A stretch of DNA of 7,049 bases from Euryarchaeota archaeon UBA53 (GTDB lineage: Archaea; Thermoplasmatota; Poseidoniia; Poseidoniales; Poseidoniaceae). The stretch is taken from NCBI GenBank assembly GCA_002507425.1, contig DAZU01000043.1, positions 26,545-33,593 on the forward strand, read 5' to 3'. Positions 1 to 5,970 of this stretch are shown piece by piece. A program made the translations under genes and the position numbers. The notes under the pieces are model-generated. The model had not been told where the DNA came from and made no database searches. It saw only the letters and a program-made list of their open reading frames with translations. How positions within the stretch are numbered: the first letter of the stretch is position 1; each line of letters opens with the position of its first letter.

Positions 1-2720
1 AATGCAATTGCTGAAATCGATATGTAAAGGACGGTATCATCAAGAGCTTTGGTGTTGTCAATTATAGTAGATTCAGATTCAGATTCACTATCGGTAAAGT
101 CCTCACAGGTTTTGCCTTTCAATACAATTATTTCGCCACCTTCACAAATTGTGTAATCTTCCGAGTTTTCAGCCTCAGGATCTACAATAATATTAGTTAC
201 ATTTGAAGTATTATCCGGCGATGGAATCTGAAGAGATTCTGGACAGTCGTTTATATTGTCAACATACTCAAACGTGTCAGGGCAAATGTAAATTATTTTG
301 TAATCAGAGTTGTCTATTGTCTGGTTATCTTCATCTGGTTCAGTGCATTCCGCCAGACTTGAGACGACTTCGGAATTGTAAGGACAGATGTAGTAAACTC
401 CTGATTCGCTTGGGGTGTCTCCACAGCAGTCCAAATCTTCTGTGCCATCTTGGCAGCCGTCTTGATCTGCGTCGGTATTTAGGTTGGAAACCCAATTTGT
501 TATTCCTTTCGGACAACTATCAAATTCATCCAGCACACCGTCATTATCATCATCCAAGTCTTCATCTTCATCATGACACCCATCACTATCGTGATCAGTT
601 AAAGTGCCAGATAACCAATCAATCTTCCCTGGATTACATAGGTCAGATCCATCGTCGATGTTGTCATTATCGTCATCATTGTCTTCCTCATCTTTACAGC
701 CGTCTCCGTCTGTGTCCTCGCCAGTTCCGATAATCCCTCTGGGGCAGGCATCCAAATCATCCACAACCTCATCTGAATCATCGTCTAGGTCCTCAATGTC
801 GGCATCCATGCACCCATCGCTGTCGTGATCTGTAAATTCAGAAGTTATCCAGTCCATTCTCCCCATATTACAGTAATCATAAATATCTGGAACTCCATCA
901 TTATCGTCGTCTGGGTCGCAAGGATTACCCATACCATCCTTGTCGTAATCCCACTGTCCTGGGTTGTAATCGTCTGGGCAATTATCACCATTCCCTATAT
1001 CGTCAGAATCTGCATCAACTCCCCAGATTTTGAAGTATCTATACCAATTTCCATCGAATCTTAGCGAATGGTGTGTCATAACGTCACCCCGCGGGCTAAT
1101 TGACATAGGGTAAATCCAGTCCCAATCCCAGGTGGTGATCGGTTCATAATCCAGCAATTCACCAGTTTGATAACTTACAAAGGCTAATCCGCCATAGTTT
1201 CTCGAACCATTAGGCATGATGACGTCGTAGGCGCCCCCTCTACCATCCAACCATATTGCCATGAATCCGCTCTCACCAATCACTGGCTTTGCAAAATAAT
1301 CAGAATCCCAATAATCAACATCATAGAACGCAAATGTTGTATTAGATAGATAATTTCCATCTTTGTCAATGTTCACGAAAGTTTGGTAGGCTTCAATTGA
1401 AATTTGTCCTTCGATTTCGAATCTTTGCTCTTCATAATATCCACTGTCATATGTTTGGAAACTGAAGGAAACATCCCCATCTGGTTGTACAAATATATTC
1501 CCAAATCCTTCATCGTCACTGTCGAAGAATTCAACTAAATCATTGTTAGAATCGTCAGCAATATCAACATTGAAAGCCCAAGCCCCATCTCTTTGCAGCT
1601 TTGCTACATATGCTGTGTAGACACCATAGTCTGATATGAATCCGCTAAAGTTGCTTTGACCATTATTTTCTCTTATATGGTCTCTAGTGGTTCCTAAAAC
1701 GTATGCCCCCTCAGAGCCAACAGCTAAATCTACAAACTCCATTGATGTGTATTTTACTTTGGTTTGACCTACCTTCAGACCATCGCTGTTTATGTTGAAC
1801 CATATATGACAAACATTTTCTTGAGAATTTGGTGGGCAGGATATGGTTTGCGAATCATATTTTACATTGTTTTTCGTTGTTATAAATAATTCAGTATTAT
1901 TAGCAAAAGTATCTATTAGAATGGGGTAATAGTTTCGCAAAGGCGACCCATAATATGTCTCTAGAGTTCTTGCCCATTTTGCCCCTGTGGAATTGTAAGA
2001 CCTGAGTGTATAATCTTGATATGCACCGTTATTATTACCCATTTCTAATATAATCAAATTTCCAGAGTCATCAAGCATCTGTTTCTTGATGTAATCAACA
2101 GTCCATCCTCTTGTGGAAGATGCTTCTGCAAAGGTCCAACCATCAGGGCTGTGGAAAGCGACGGCGATGTTGTGTCCGCTTGATGTGAACTCCAGTTCGT
2201 CACCAACATACCATGTTTGTGTGTGGTAGGTTTGCCAAACTAAATAGAAGGAATCCTCAGCCACTATATGCATACCTAGCAATCTACATTCGTTACGGTT
2301 GTAATGATCGCAGTCATTTCTACTGTTCGAAATTTTTTCTGTCCAAACCAATTCTCCTGTTGGGCTTATTTTGTGTATGTAAATTCCTCTCGAGTTCGTG
2401 TCGAAAGTGTCTGACCCAGTTGACAAATCAACATTGTCATCTTGGTATGCGAAATAGAAGTTACCAACATCGTCATACCCATAGCTACCATCGATATACT
2501 TGGTCTTGTGATAAGAATGGAGTGCCAGATCCTCTGTGACGTATACTCCCCAATCTTCTATCCATGCTGAGTGTTCATTTCCCTTCGAATTAGCACGTTG
2601 TGATTCCTGGTTATAATCATCTAGCGAATTCTCTTGAGTTTGATGATAATTAAGAATTCCAGAAAATAACGATACCATAAAAATAGTAACTATACCAAGT
2701 GCCAAAGTAAATTTCCTCAT
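1..2720 (-). CDS. Giant secreted surface protein with Asp-rich TSP3-like repeats (3' end beyond window)
   Basis: The reverse strand is open without a stop from the ATG at 2720 to the left edge (906 codons). Residues 1 to about 22 (MRKFTLALGIVTIFMVSLFS...) form a basic-then-hydrophobic Sec signal peptide without a lipobox Cys. Residues about 40-565 are aromatic- and Gly/Asn-rich with recurring phrases such as IHKISPTGELVW and VAKLQRDGAWAF, resembling beta-propeller strands; this fold is inferred. Residues 569-765 are Asp-rich repeats starting with a canonical thrombospondin type 3 unit (DNCPDDYNPGQWDYDKDG), which in this family binds Ca2+. Residues 776-872 hold three C-x12-C units, then a Ser-Glu linker and a hydrophobic run (LYISISAIA) at the edge, probably a C-terminal membrane anchor. 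The likely role is extracellular adhesion, substrate binding or envelope structure; no enzymatic motif is visible. No Shine-Dalgarno precedes the start, consistent with a leaderless mRNA. The reading frame is certain, the function is not. Confidence 0.9.
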   Translation of the reverse strand, partial: MRKFTLALGIVTIFMVSLFSGILNYHQTQENSLDDYNQESQRANSKGNEHSAWIEDWGVYVTEDLALHSYHKTKYIDGSYGYDDVGNFYFAYQDDNVDLSTGSDTFDTNSRGIYIHKISPTGELVWTEKISNSRNDCDHYNRNECRLLGMHIVAEDSFYLVWQTYHTQTWYVGDELEFTSSGHNIAVAFHSPDGWTFAEASSTRGWTVDYIKKQMLDDSGNLIILEMGNNNGAYQDYTLRSYNSTGAKWARTLETYYGSPLRNYYPILIDTFANNTELFITTKNNVKYDSQTISCPPNSQENVCHIWFNINSDGLKVGQTKVKYTSMEFVDLAVGSEGAYVLGTTRDHIRENNGQSNFSGFISDYGVYTAYVAKLQRDGAWAFNVDIADDSNNDLVEFFDSDDEGFGNIFVQPDGDVSFSFQTYDSGYYEEQRFEIEGQISIEAYQTFVNIDKDGNYLSNTTFAFYDVDYWDSDYFAKPVIGESGFMAIWLDGRGGAYDVIMPNGSRNYGGLAFVSYQTGELLDYEPITTWDWDWIYPMSISPRGDVMTHHSLRFDGNWYRYFKIWGVDADSDDIGNGDNCPDDYNPGQWDYDKDGMGNPCDPDDDNDGVPDIYDYCNMGRMDWITSEFTDHDSDGCMDADIEDLDDDSDEVVDDLDACPRGIIGTGEDTDGDGCKDEEDNDDDNDNIDDGSDLCNPGKIDWLSGTLTDHDSDGCHDEDEDLDDDNDGVLDEFDSCPKGITNWVSNLNTDADQDGCQDGTEDLDCCGDTPSESGVYYICPYNSEVVSSLAECTEPDEDNQTIDNSDYKIIYICPDTFEYVDNINDCPESLQIPSPDNTSNVTNIIVDPEAENSEDYTICEGGEIIVLKGKTCEDFTDSESESESTIIDNTKALDDTVLYISISAIA
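70..87 (-). repeat. Perfect hexamer microsatellite (3 x gattca) coding Ser-Glu
   Basis: On the plus strand, gattca occurs three times in a row. On the coding (minus) strand it encodes a Ser-Glu run just after the last cysteine of the stalk. Being a multiple of three, expansion or contraction would keep the frame and only change linker length. Confidence 0.75.
105..395 (-). repeat. Three C-x12-C units in the C-terminal stalk of the surface protein
   Basis: Three units share the pattern Y/I-x-I-C, then twelve residues, then C: residues 776-792 (YYICPYNSEVVSSLAEC), 810-826 (IYICPDTFEYVDNINDC) and 856-872 (YTICEGGEIIVLKGKTC). The cysteine spacing is exactly 13 residues in all three, and a Glu sits four or five residues after the first Cys followed by beta-branched residues. 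The linkers between them are acidic and Asn/Ser/Thr-rich (for example SPDNTSNVTN), which suits an extended, possibly N-glycosylated, extracellular stalk. I do not recognise this unit as a named domain. Confidence 0.7.
405..638 (-). repeat. Copy 2 of the 234-bp (78-residue) tandem duplication
   Basis: This copy encodes residues 695-772 and starts CNPGKIDW. Its first half closely matches copy 1, including TDHDSDGC. Its second half has the full-length CPKGITNW...DQDGC form, whereas copy 1 carries a shortened CPRGIIGTG...DGDGC. The end of the copy grades into the CC motif at residues 764-765, so the downstream boundary is approximate. Confidence 0.7.
426..1016 (-). repeat. Region encoding Asp-rich Cys-pair repeats (thrombospondin type 3-like)
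   Basis: This part of the surface protein (residues 569-765) contains five consecutive units, each with a cysteine pair and DxDxDG-type acidic loops. The Cys pairs are at residues 581/601, 617/637, 659/675, 695/715 and 736/756, so four are exactly 20 residues apart and one is 16 apart. The first unit is canonical TSP3; the others use a C-x2-G start and end in DGC, followed by runs such as EDLDDDND. Acidic loops of this kind bind calcium in known TSP3 proteins, and the Cys pairs probably form disulfides outside the cell. An unpaired-looking CC at 764-765 closes the array. Confidence 0.85.
639..872 (-). repeat. Copy 1 of a 234-bp (78-residue) tandem duplication in the surface protein
   Basis: This copy encodes residues 617-694 and starts CNMGRMDW. 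It aligns with the next 234 bp without an offset at several landmarks: CN-x-G-xx-DW, TDHDSDGC and C-P-(R/K)-G-I. At DNA level, 811-830 and 577-596 match at 18 of 20 positions, exactly 234 bp apart. The second half is three residues shorter between its cysteines than the equivalent half of copy 2. The pattern indicates an internal tandem duplication that has since diverged. Confidence 0.75.
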
Positions 2721-2744
2721 CGATTTTAAAAAAAAACATCTCGG

Positions 2745-2752
2745 ATTTAATG
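2745..2752 (-). promoter_or_regulatory. Candidate TATA box for the surface-protein gene
   Basis: On the minus strand the motif CATTAAAT is centred about 28 nt upstream of the ATG at 2720. There is no Shine-Dalgarno between it and the start, so the spacing fits an archaeal leaderless transcript. A run of nine Ts on the coding strand (complement of 2728-2736) lies between box and start. The call rests on spacing and AT content only. Confidence 0.35.
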
Positions 2753-2800
2753 TTATCCCAGATTCTCCTTAGAATGAACAAATGACATTGAGAATATTCC

Positions 2801-2817
2801 AGTAAAACAATATATCA
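2801..2817 (+). promoter_or_regulatory. Candidate BRE + TATA box for the redoxin gene
   Basis: The sequence AGTAAAACAATATATCA has an A-rich BRE-like part followed by AATATATC, whose centre is about 26 nt before the ATG at 2838. No Shine-Dalgarno precedes that ATG. Box position and missing ribosome site together suggest that transcription starts at or next to the start codon, giving a leaderless mRNA. Confidence 0.5.
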
Positions 2818-2837
2818 TCCGTCTGTTGGTTTAATTC

Positions 2838-3380
2838 ATGGCGAGATTACAGTCCGGCGACATGGCCCCAGAATTTATTTTACCATCCGTTGATGGTAAG
2901 AATTTCAACAGTTCAGATATGAAAGGCAAGAATATGATTTTAACTTTTTTTCGATTTTCTTCCTGCCCATTTTGCAACATGAGAATAAATGCTATCATGA
3001 AGAGGTGGAATGAATTCAATAGCGACACTGTTATGGTAGGAGTTTTTGACGCGAATATTAAAGATCTAACAAAAAGGATGAAGCATCACAATGCCCCATT
3101 CACAATTGTGGCTGATGAAAATTATGATTTATTCACAAAGCACTCAGTAGAGAAGTCGTTTCTAAGATTCATGATAGGAACATTATCAGCACCCATTACT
3201 TTGCTGAAAGCCACTGTAAAGGGTTATTTCCCTAGAACGTTATCAATTTCAAAACTTTCAACTATTCCGGCAGACATTTTAATCGACAAAACAGGAAAGG
3301 TTGTGAAAGCACACTACTGCAAAAATACAGTTGACCACCTTTCAATAGACGAAATGGTAGCCTTTTCACACGGAAATTGA
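2838..3380 (+). CDS. AhpC/TSA-like thioredoxin-fold redoxin (peroxiredoxin-like) with CPFC motif
   Basis: This 180-residue protein has no signal peptide and should be cytoplasmic. It follows the AhpC/TSA layout: an N-terminal G-D-x-A-P-E-F-x-L-P (residues 7-16), a first beta strand, and then the redox motif SSCPFCNMR with Cys43 and Cys46. IPADILID (143-150) carries the expected cis-proline before a beta strand, followed by DKTGKVVKAHYC with a third Cys at 161. In this superfamily the Cys pair cycles between dithiol and disulfide to reduce peroxides or protein disulfides. Typical peroxiredoxins have P-x3-T-x2-C around the peroxidatic cysteine; here it is F-R-F-S-S-C-P-F-C, so the protein belongs with the peroxiredoxin-like or thiol-disulfide redoxin group and peroxidase activity is unproven. 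It is transcribed divergently from the surface-protein gene and ends 14 bp from the malate dehydrogenase stop. Confidence 0.85.
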   Translation: MARLQSGDMAPEFILPSVDGKNFNSSDMKGKNMILTFFRFSSCPFCNMRINAIMKRWNEFNSDTVMVGVFDANIKDLTKRMKHHNAPFTIVADENYDLFTKHSVEKSFLRFMIGTLSAPITLLKATVKGYFPRTLSISKLSTIPADILIDKTGKVVKAHYCKNTVDHLSIDEMVAFSHGN

Positions 3381-3394
3381 ACTTTGGACTTACA

Positions 3395-4333
3395 TTAATA
3401 TCCAAGCAATTCGCTTAATTGTGATTTGTAAAAATTAGCCGAACCCTGTAAAGATTCTAATTCAGATTCTGTCAAATCCAACTCGAAGATTTTTTCAACA
3501 CCATTTGCACCAATAATCGTCGGGACCCCTATATAGACATCATCCAGTCCATACTGACCTGTTAGATGACAAGATGCAGGTATAACTCTACGCCTGTCGT
3601 TAATCACTGCTTCTGCCATAATTGCGGCAGCTGATCCGGGGGCGTAAAATGCAGACCCTCTTTCCAGCAGTTTGACAATTTCACCGCCACCTCCCGCAGT
3701 CCTTTCACTAATTTCCCTAATACGTTCTTCTGACATTAGTTGAGTAATTGGTATTCCTCCAACGGTAGTATACCTTGGGAGCGGAACCATTGTGTCCCCA
3801 TGTCCACCCAATACCATAGGCGAAACGTCTTCCTCGGCACAATCTAATTCAAGCGCAATGAAATGGGCCATTCGAGCACTGTCCAAAACTCCGGCTTGAC
3901 CGATTACTCTGTTAGTCGGAAAACCGGTTACTTTTTGCATATGGTAAGTCATCAAATCCAGAGGATTAGTAACCATAATTATTGTAGATTCTGGAGCGTG
4001 TTCTCGTATACCTTCACCAACCTGAGTTACGATCTCCGCATTCTTGCTGATTAAATCCTCTCTAGTCATCCCAGGCTTTCTTGGAAAGCCCGATGTAACA
4101 ACTACTACATCCGATCCAGAAATGTCAGAATATTTGGAGGTCCCAGTGATTGTGCCATCGTAGTTCAAAACGTTACTATTTTGGCTCATATCAAGCGCCT
4201 TACCTTTCGCAAACCCTTCAAATATATCGAGCATGACAATATCTGCTAACTTCATTTGTGCTAATACAAATGCACAGGTCGCTCCAACGTTACCTGCTCC
4301 TATTACTGCAATTTTTCTACGCCCTCTTGTCAT
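3395..4333 (-). CDS. mdh: NAD-dependent malate dehydrogenase (LDH-like type)
   Basis: The enzyme interconverts malate and oxaloacetate with NAD(H) in the cytoplasm, serving the TCA cycle. The 312-residue product has the usual length for LDH-like malate dehydrogenases. Visible motifs are the Rossmann loop GAGNVG (12-17), Asp36 at the end of beta-2 (favouring NAD over NADP), the mobile loop FPRKPGMTREDL with Arg85 and Arg91 (Arg rather than Gln at the first site points to malate, not lactate), TNPLD (122-126), LDSAR with Arg154 (150-154), and the catalytic GGHGDTMVP with His178. The frame extends 24 codons upstream to 4405, but the ATG at 4333 is preferred because family members begin just before the KIAVIGAG strand and a GGAG lies 8 nt ahead of it. 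The gene is divergent from the transhydrogenase operon, which shares its cofactor, and converges on the redoxin gene. Confidence 0.95.
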   Translation of the reverse strand: MTRGRRKIAVIGAGNVGATCAFVLAQMKLADIVMLDIFEGFAKGKALDMSQNSNVLNYDGTITGTSKYSDISGSDVVVVTSGFPRKPGMTREDLISKNAEIVTQVGEGIREHAPESTIIMVTNPLDLMTYHMQKVTGFPTNRVIGQAGVLDSARMAHFIALELDCAEEDVSPMVLGGHGDTMVPLPRYTTVGGIPITQLMSEERIREISERTAGGGGEIVKLLERGSAFYAPGSAAAIMAEAVINDRRRVIPASCHLTGQYGLDDVYIGVPTIIGANGVEKIFELDLTESELESLQGSANFYKSQLSELLGY

Positions 4334-4341
4334 AAGATACA

Positions 4342-4345
4342 CTCC
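4342..4345 (-). promoter_or_regulatory. Shine-Dalgarno GGAG deciding the mdh start
   Basis: On the minus strand GGAG is followed by 8 nt (TGTATCTT) and the ATG at 4333. This supports the internal ATG over the upstream in-frame ATGs at 4405, 4375 and 4369. Confidence 0.6.
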
Positions 4346-4386
4346 GATATTTCTCTCTAGTAATACCATGTCCATAAGGTTTGAAG

Positions 4387-4398
4387 TTGTATTTACAA
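4387..4398. promoter_or_regulatory. Perfect inverted repeat TTGTA-TT-TACAA; mdh TATA box or operator
   Basis: The 12-bp element has two 5-bp arms around a 2-bp centre. On the minus strand it reads TTGTAAATACAA; the AT core is about 59 nt before the mdh ATG, so as a TATA box it would give a leader of roughly 30 nt that contains the GGAG. Alternatively it is a small dimeric regulator site in the mdh/pnt intergenic region. The sequence alone does not separate these. Confidence 0.3.
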
Positions 4399-4453
4399 TC
4401 AGCAATATTTGAGGTTTAGACCGAGTCGTTCAATAACCTTCTCTAAGTGCGCC

Positions 4454-4478
4454 ATTTTATCGAGTGTAATGTATATCA
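4454..4478 (+). promoter_or_regulatory. AT-rich promoter candidates for the transhydrogenase operon
   Basis: Two TATA-like stretches precede the operon: TTTTAT at about 4454-4459 and ATGTATATCA at 4469-4478. The first would place the transcription start near 4482 and leave a short leader carrying AGGGTGA. The second is the better TATA match but is centred only about 21 nt from the ATG, which is close for an archaeal box. Exact assignment is uncertain. Confidence 0.3.
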
Positions 4479-4483
4479 TTCGC

Positions 4484-4490
4484 AGGGTGA
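4484..4490 (+). promoter_or_regulatory. Shine-Dalgarno-like AGGGTGA before the first transhydrogenase gene
   Basis: The GGTGA part matches the anti-Shine-Dalgarno end of 16S rRNA and ends 4 nt before the ATG at 4495, a short but usable spacing. It would function only if the mRNA has a leader. Confidence 0.4.
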
Positions 4491-4494
4491 TTAG

Positions 4495-5658
4495 ATGAAG
4501 ATTGGCGTGCCATTAGAACCGCAGGATGAAACAAGAGTAGCGATAGTTCCCGGCAGCATGAAAAAACTTCTCAAAGCCGGATTTGAAGTTGTAGTTGAAA
4601 ACGGCGCCGGAATCGCAGCAAACTACTCGGACAAAGAGTATACAGATTCAGGAGCAACAATAGCAAATAGAACAGTTGTAATGGAATGTGATATCATCAT
4701 CTCGATTAGGTTACCAGACCTCTCTGAATTATCAAAAGGACAGATTGTTGCCTGTGTAGCAGATCCTTTTCGTCACCCAGATAAAGTGAAAGCATGCAAC
4801 GATGAAGGAATAACTCTGATGAGTATGGATATGATTCCTAGAAGACTTTCTCGTGCACAGTCAATGGATGTAAATTCAAGCCAGGACAATCTTTCTGGAT
4901 ACAAGGCTGTTCTACTTGGAGCATCTCAGGTTCCAAGAGGCATACCCATGATGACTACATCTGCTGGTACGGTAAGACCTGCAAAAGTAGTCATAATGGG
5001 TTCAGGTGTAGCTGGACTACAAGCGATTGCTACAGCTAAAAGAATAGGAGCAATTGTGTTCGCATCAGATGTTAGAAAGTCTGCGGCAGAACAGATTGAA
5101 TCTGTCGGTGGAAGATTCATTGAGGTAGAAGGAATGGACGATTTCGAAGACGAGGCAGGCTATGCGAAGCCATTAACTCCAGAGTTTATACAGAAAGTAA
5201 ATGATACTGTTTGTGAGGTAGCTAGTGATGCGGATATTATTGTTACAACCGCACGTATTTTTGGTAGACCCGCCCCCATAACCGTGCCCGCTTCAGCAGT
5301 TCAGAATTTTAAATCGGGAGCAGTTGTAGTCGACATGAATGCCGATGTGGGAGGTAACTGTGAATTAACTAAGCAAGGGGAAATATACACAACTGACAAT
5401 GGTGTGATTATTGTTGGAACCTCAAACCTACCAGGAACCCTTGCTAACACCGCATCTATGCTTTACTCAAACAACCTTACGACTTTCATTACAAGTTTGG
5501 TCGATAAAGAAAATGGTTTCCAAATTTCAGAGGATGATGACATTCTAGTCGGAGCACCAGAAGGAAACGATTTCCACGTACCCGGTATGGGTGGAGTTCT
5601 AATTTGTCGAGATGGAGAAATGCATCCAAAACAAACTAGATTAGGAGGGATTTTATGA
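4495..5658 (+). CDS. pntA: NAD(P) transhydrogenase, NAD(H)-binding alpha subunit (domain I)
   Basis: This is the soluble, cytoplasmic-facing domain I of proton-translocating transhydrogenase, which passes hydride from NADH to NADP+ on domain III. The 387 residues match the length of the separate PntAA subunit of split-type enzymes such as that of Rhodospirillum rubrum. The N-terminal AlaDH/PNT lobe (1 to about 135) starts KIGVPLEPQDETRVAIVPG, and the NAD lobe (about 140-360) has GSGVAG at 169-174 and Asp192 for NAD ribose. Known domain I residues align by motif: Arg117, Gln122, Asp125 and Ser128 in RLSRAQSMDVNSSQ, and the mobile-loop tyrosine Tyr223 in AGYAK. GGNCELT and the GTSNLPG region are conserved as well. 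The gene opens the operon and overlaps the next by 4 bp (ATGA). An ancestral relation to alanine dehydrogenase is known, but the downstream membrane genes settle the identity. Confidence 0.96.
   Translation: MKIGVPLEPQDETRVAIVPGSMKKLLKAGFEVVVENGAGIAANYSDKEYTDSGATIANRTVVMECDIIISIRLPDLSELSKGQIVACVADPFRHPDKVKACNDEGITLMSMDMIPRRLSRAQSMDVNSSQDNLSGYKAVLLGASQVPRGIPMMTTSAGTVRPAKVVIMGSGVAGLQAIATAKRIGAIVFASDVRKSAAEQIESVGGRFIEVEGMDDFEDEAGYAKPLTPEFIQKVNDTVCEVASDADIIVTTARIFGRPAPITVPASAVQNFKSGAVVVDMNADVGGNCELTKQGEIYTTDNGVIIVGTSNLPGTLANTASMLYSNNLTTFITSLVDKENGFQISEDDDILVGAPEGNDFHVPGMGGVLICRDGEMHPKQTRLGGIL
5643..5649 (+). promoter_or_regulatory. Strong Shine-Dalgarno AGGAGGG inside the end of pntA
   Basis: It lies 5 nt before the ATG at 5655 and within the last codons of the upstream gene, so the overlapping small subunit can be initiated independently as well as by coupling. 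Confidence 0.7.
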
Positions 5659-5969
5659 TTACGCCTGCACTATTAATCGGGTCAATAACATTATTTGTTT
5701 TAGCCATTTTCTTAGGTTTTGAACTGATTACAAAAGTTCCATCGATGTTGCATACTCCATTGATGAGTGGTGCAAATGCAATATCTGGAATCAGCGTAGT
5801 TGGGGCCCTAATCGGTGCGAAAGTTGCCAGTTCAAATGGTGATTACATGACTTCGAATATTCTAGCATTTTGTGCAATAGTCCTCGCTATGATCAACATT
5901 GTTGGTGGATTTGCCGTAACTAACAGAATGTTGAATATGATTGCCGGCAAGAAAAACAGGAGGTCTTGA
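5655..5969 (+). CDS. pntAB: NAD(P) transhydrogenase, small membrane alpha subunit (PntAB type, domain II)
   Basis: The 104-residue membrane protein forms the alpha part of the proton-translocating domain II. Three hydrophobic helices are visible at about 4-22, 42-59 and 67-89. The signature between helices 1 and 2, ELITKVPSMLHTPLMSGANAISGI (positions 23-46, with His33, Pro35 and Asn41), is the hallmark of this subunit; helix 3 contains NIVGGFAVTNRML (81-93), also typical. The product ends with a basic tail (KKNRRS). In E. coli this segment is fused to the C-terminus of PntA; here it is separate, as in R. rubrum-type enzymes. It overlaps pntA by ATGA and is followed one base after its stop by the beta-subunit gene, indicating tight translational coupling of a 1:1:1 complex. 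Confidence 0.95.
   Translation: MITPALLIGSITLFVLAIFLGFELITKVPSMLHTPLMSGANAISGISVVGALIGAKVASSNGDYMTSNILAFCAIVLAMINIVGGFAVTNRMLNMIAGKKNRRS
5958..5964 (+). promoter_or_regulatory. Strong Shine-Dalgarno AGGAGGT for pntB
   Basis: It lies 6 nt before the ATG at 5971, at the very end of the small-subunit gene. It is the best ribosome-binding site in the window and fixes the pntB start. Confidence 0.75.
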
Positions 5970-5970
5970 T

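Noticed and set aside
405..872. Repeats as a CRISPR array or mobile element
   Set aside because: The repeats are 234 bp, in frame, divergent and encode protein modules; there are no short identical repeats with unique spacers, no terminal inverted repeats and no transposase.
203..1064. Several open frames on both strands within 203-1064 (60-176 codons)
   Set aside because: They lie inside the minus-strand surface-protein gene, translate to low-complexity His/Leu/Ser- or Ile-rich products caused by the GAT/GAC-rich repeats, and lack upstream signals.
2213..2539. 108-codon plus-strand frame
   Set aside because: It is antisense to the surface-protein gene, which has signal peptide and coherent domain structure through this stretch; no motif or ribosome site supports the plus frame.
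3490..3495. T6 tract about 110 nt beyond the redoxin stop as its terminator
   Set aside because: It lies inside mdh, encodes conserved-length C-terminal residues, and a six-T run is common by chance in AT-rich DNA; no hairpin precedes it.
4334..4405. 24-codon N-terminal extension of malate dehydrogenase
   Set aside because: Family members start just before the first Rossmann strand, the extension is not conserved-looking, and GGAG is correctly placed for the ATG at 4333.
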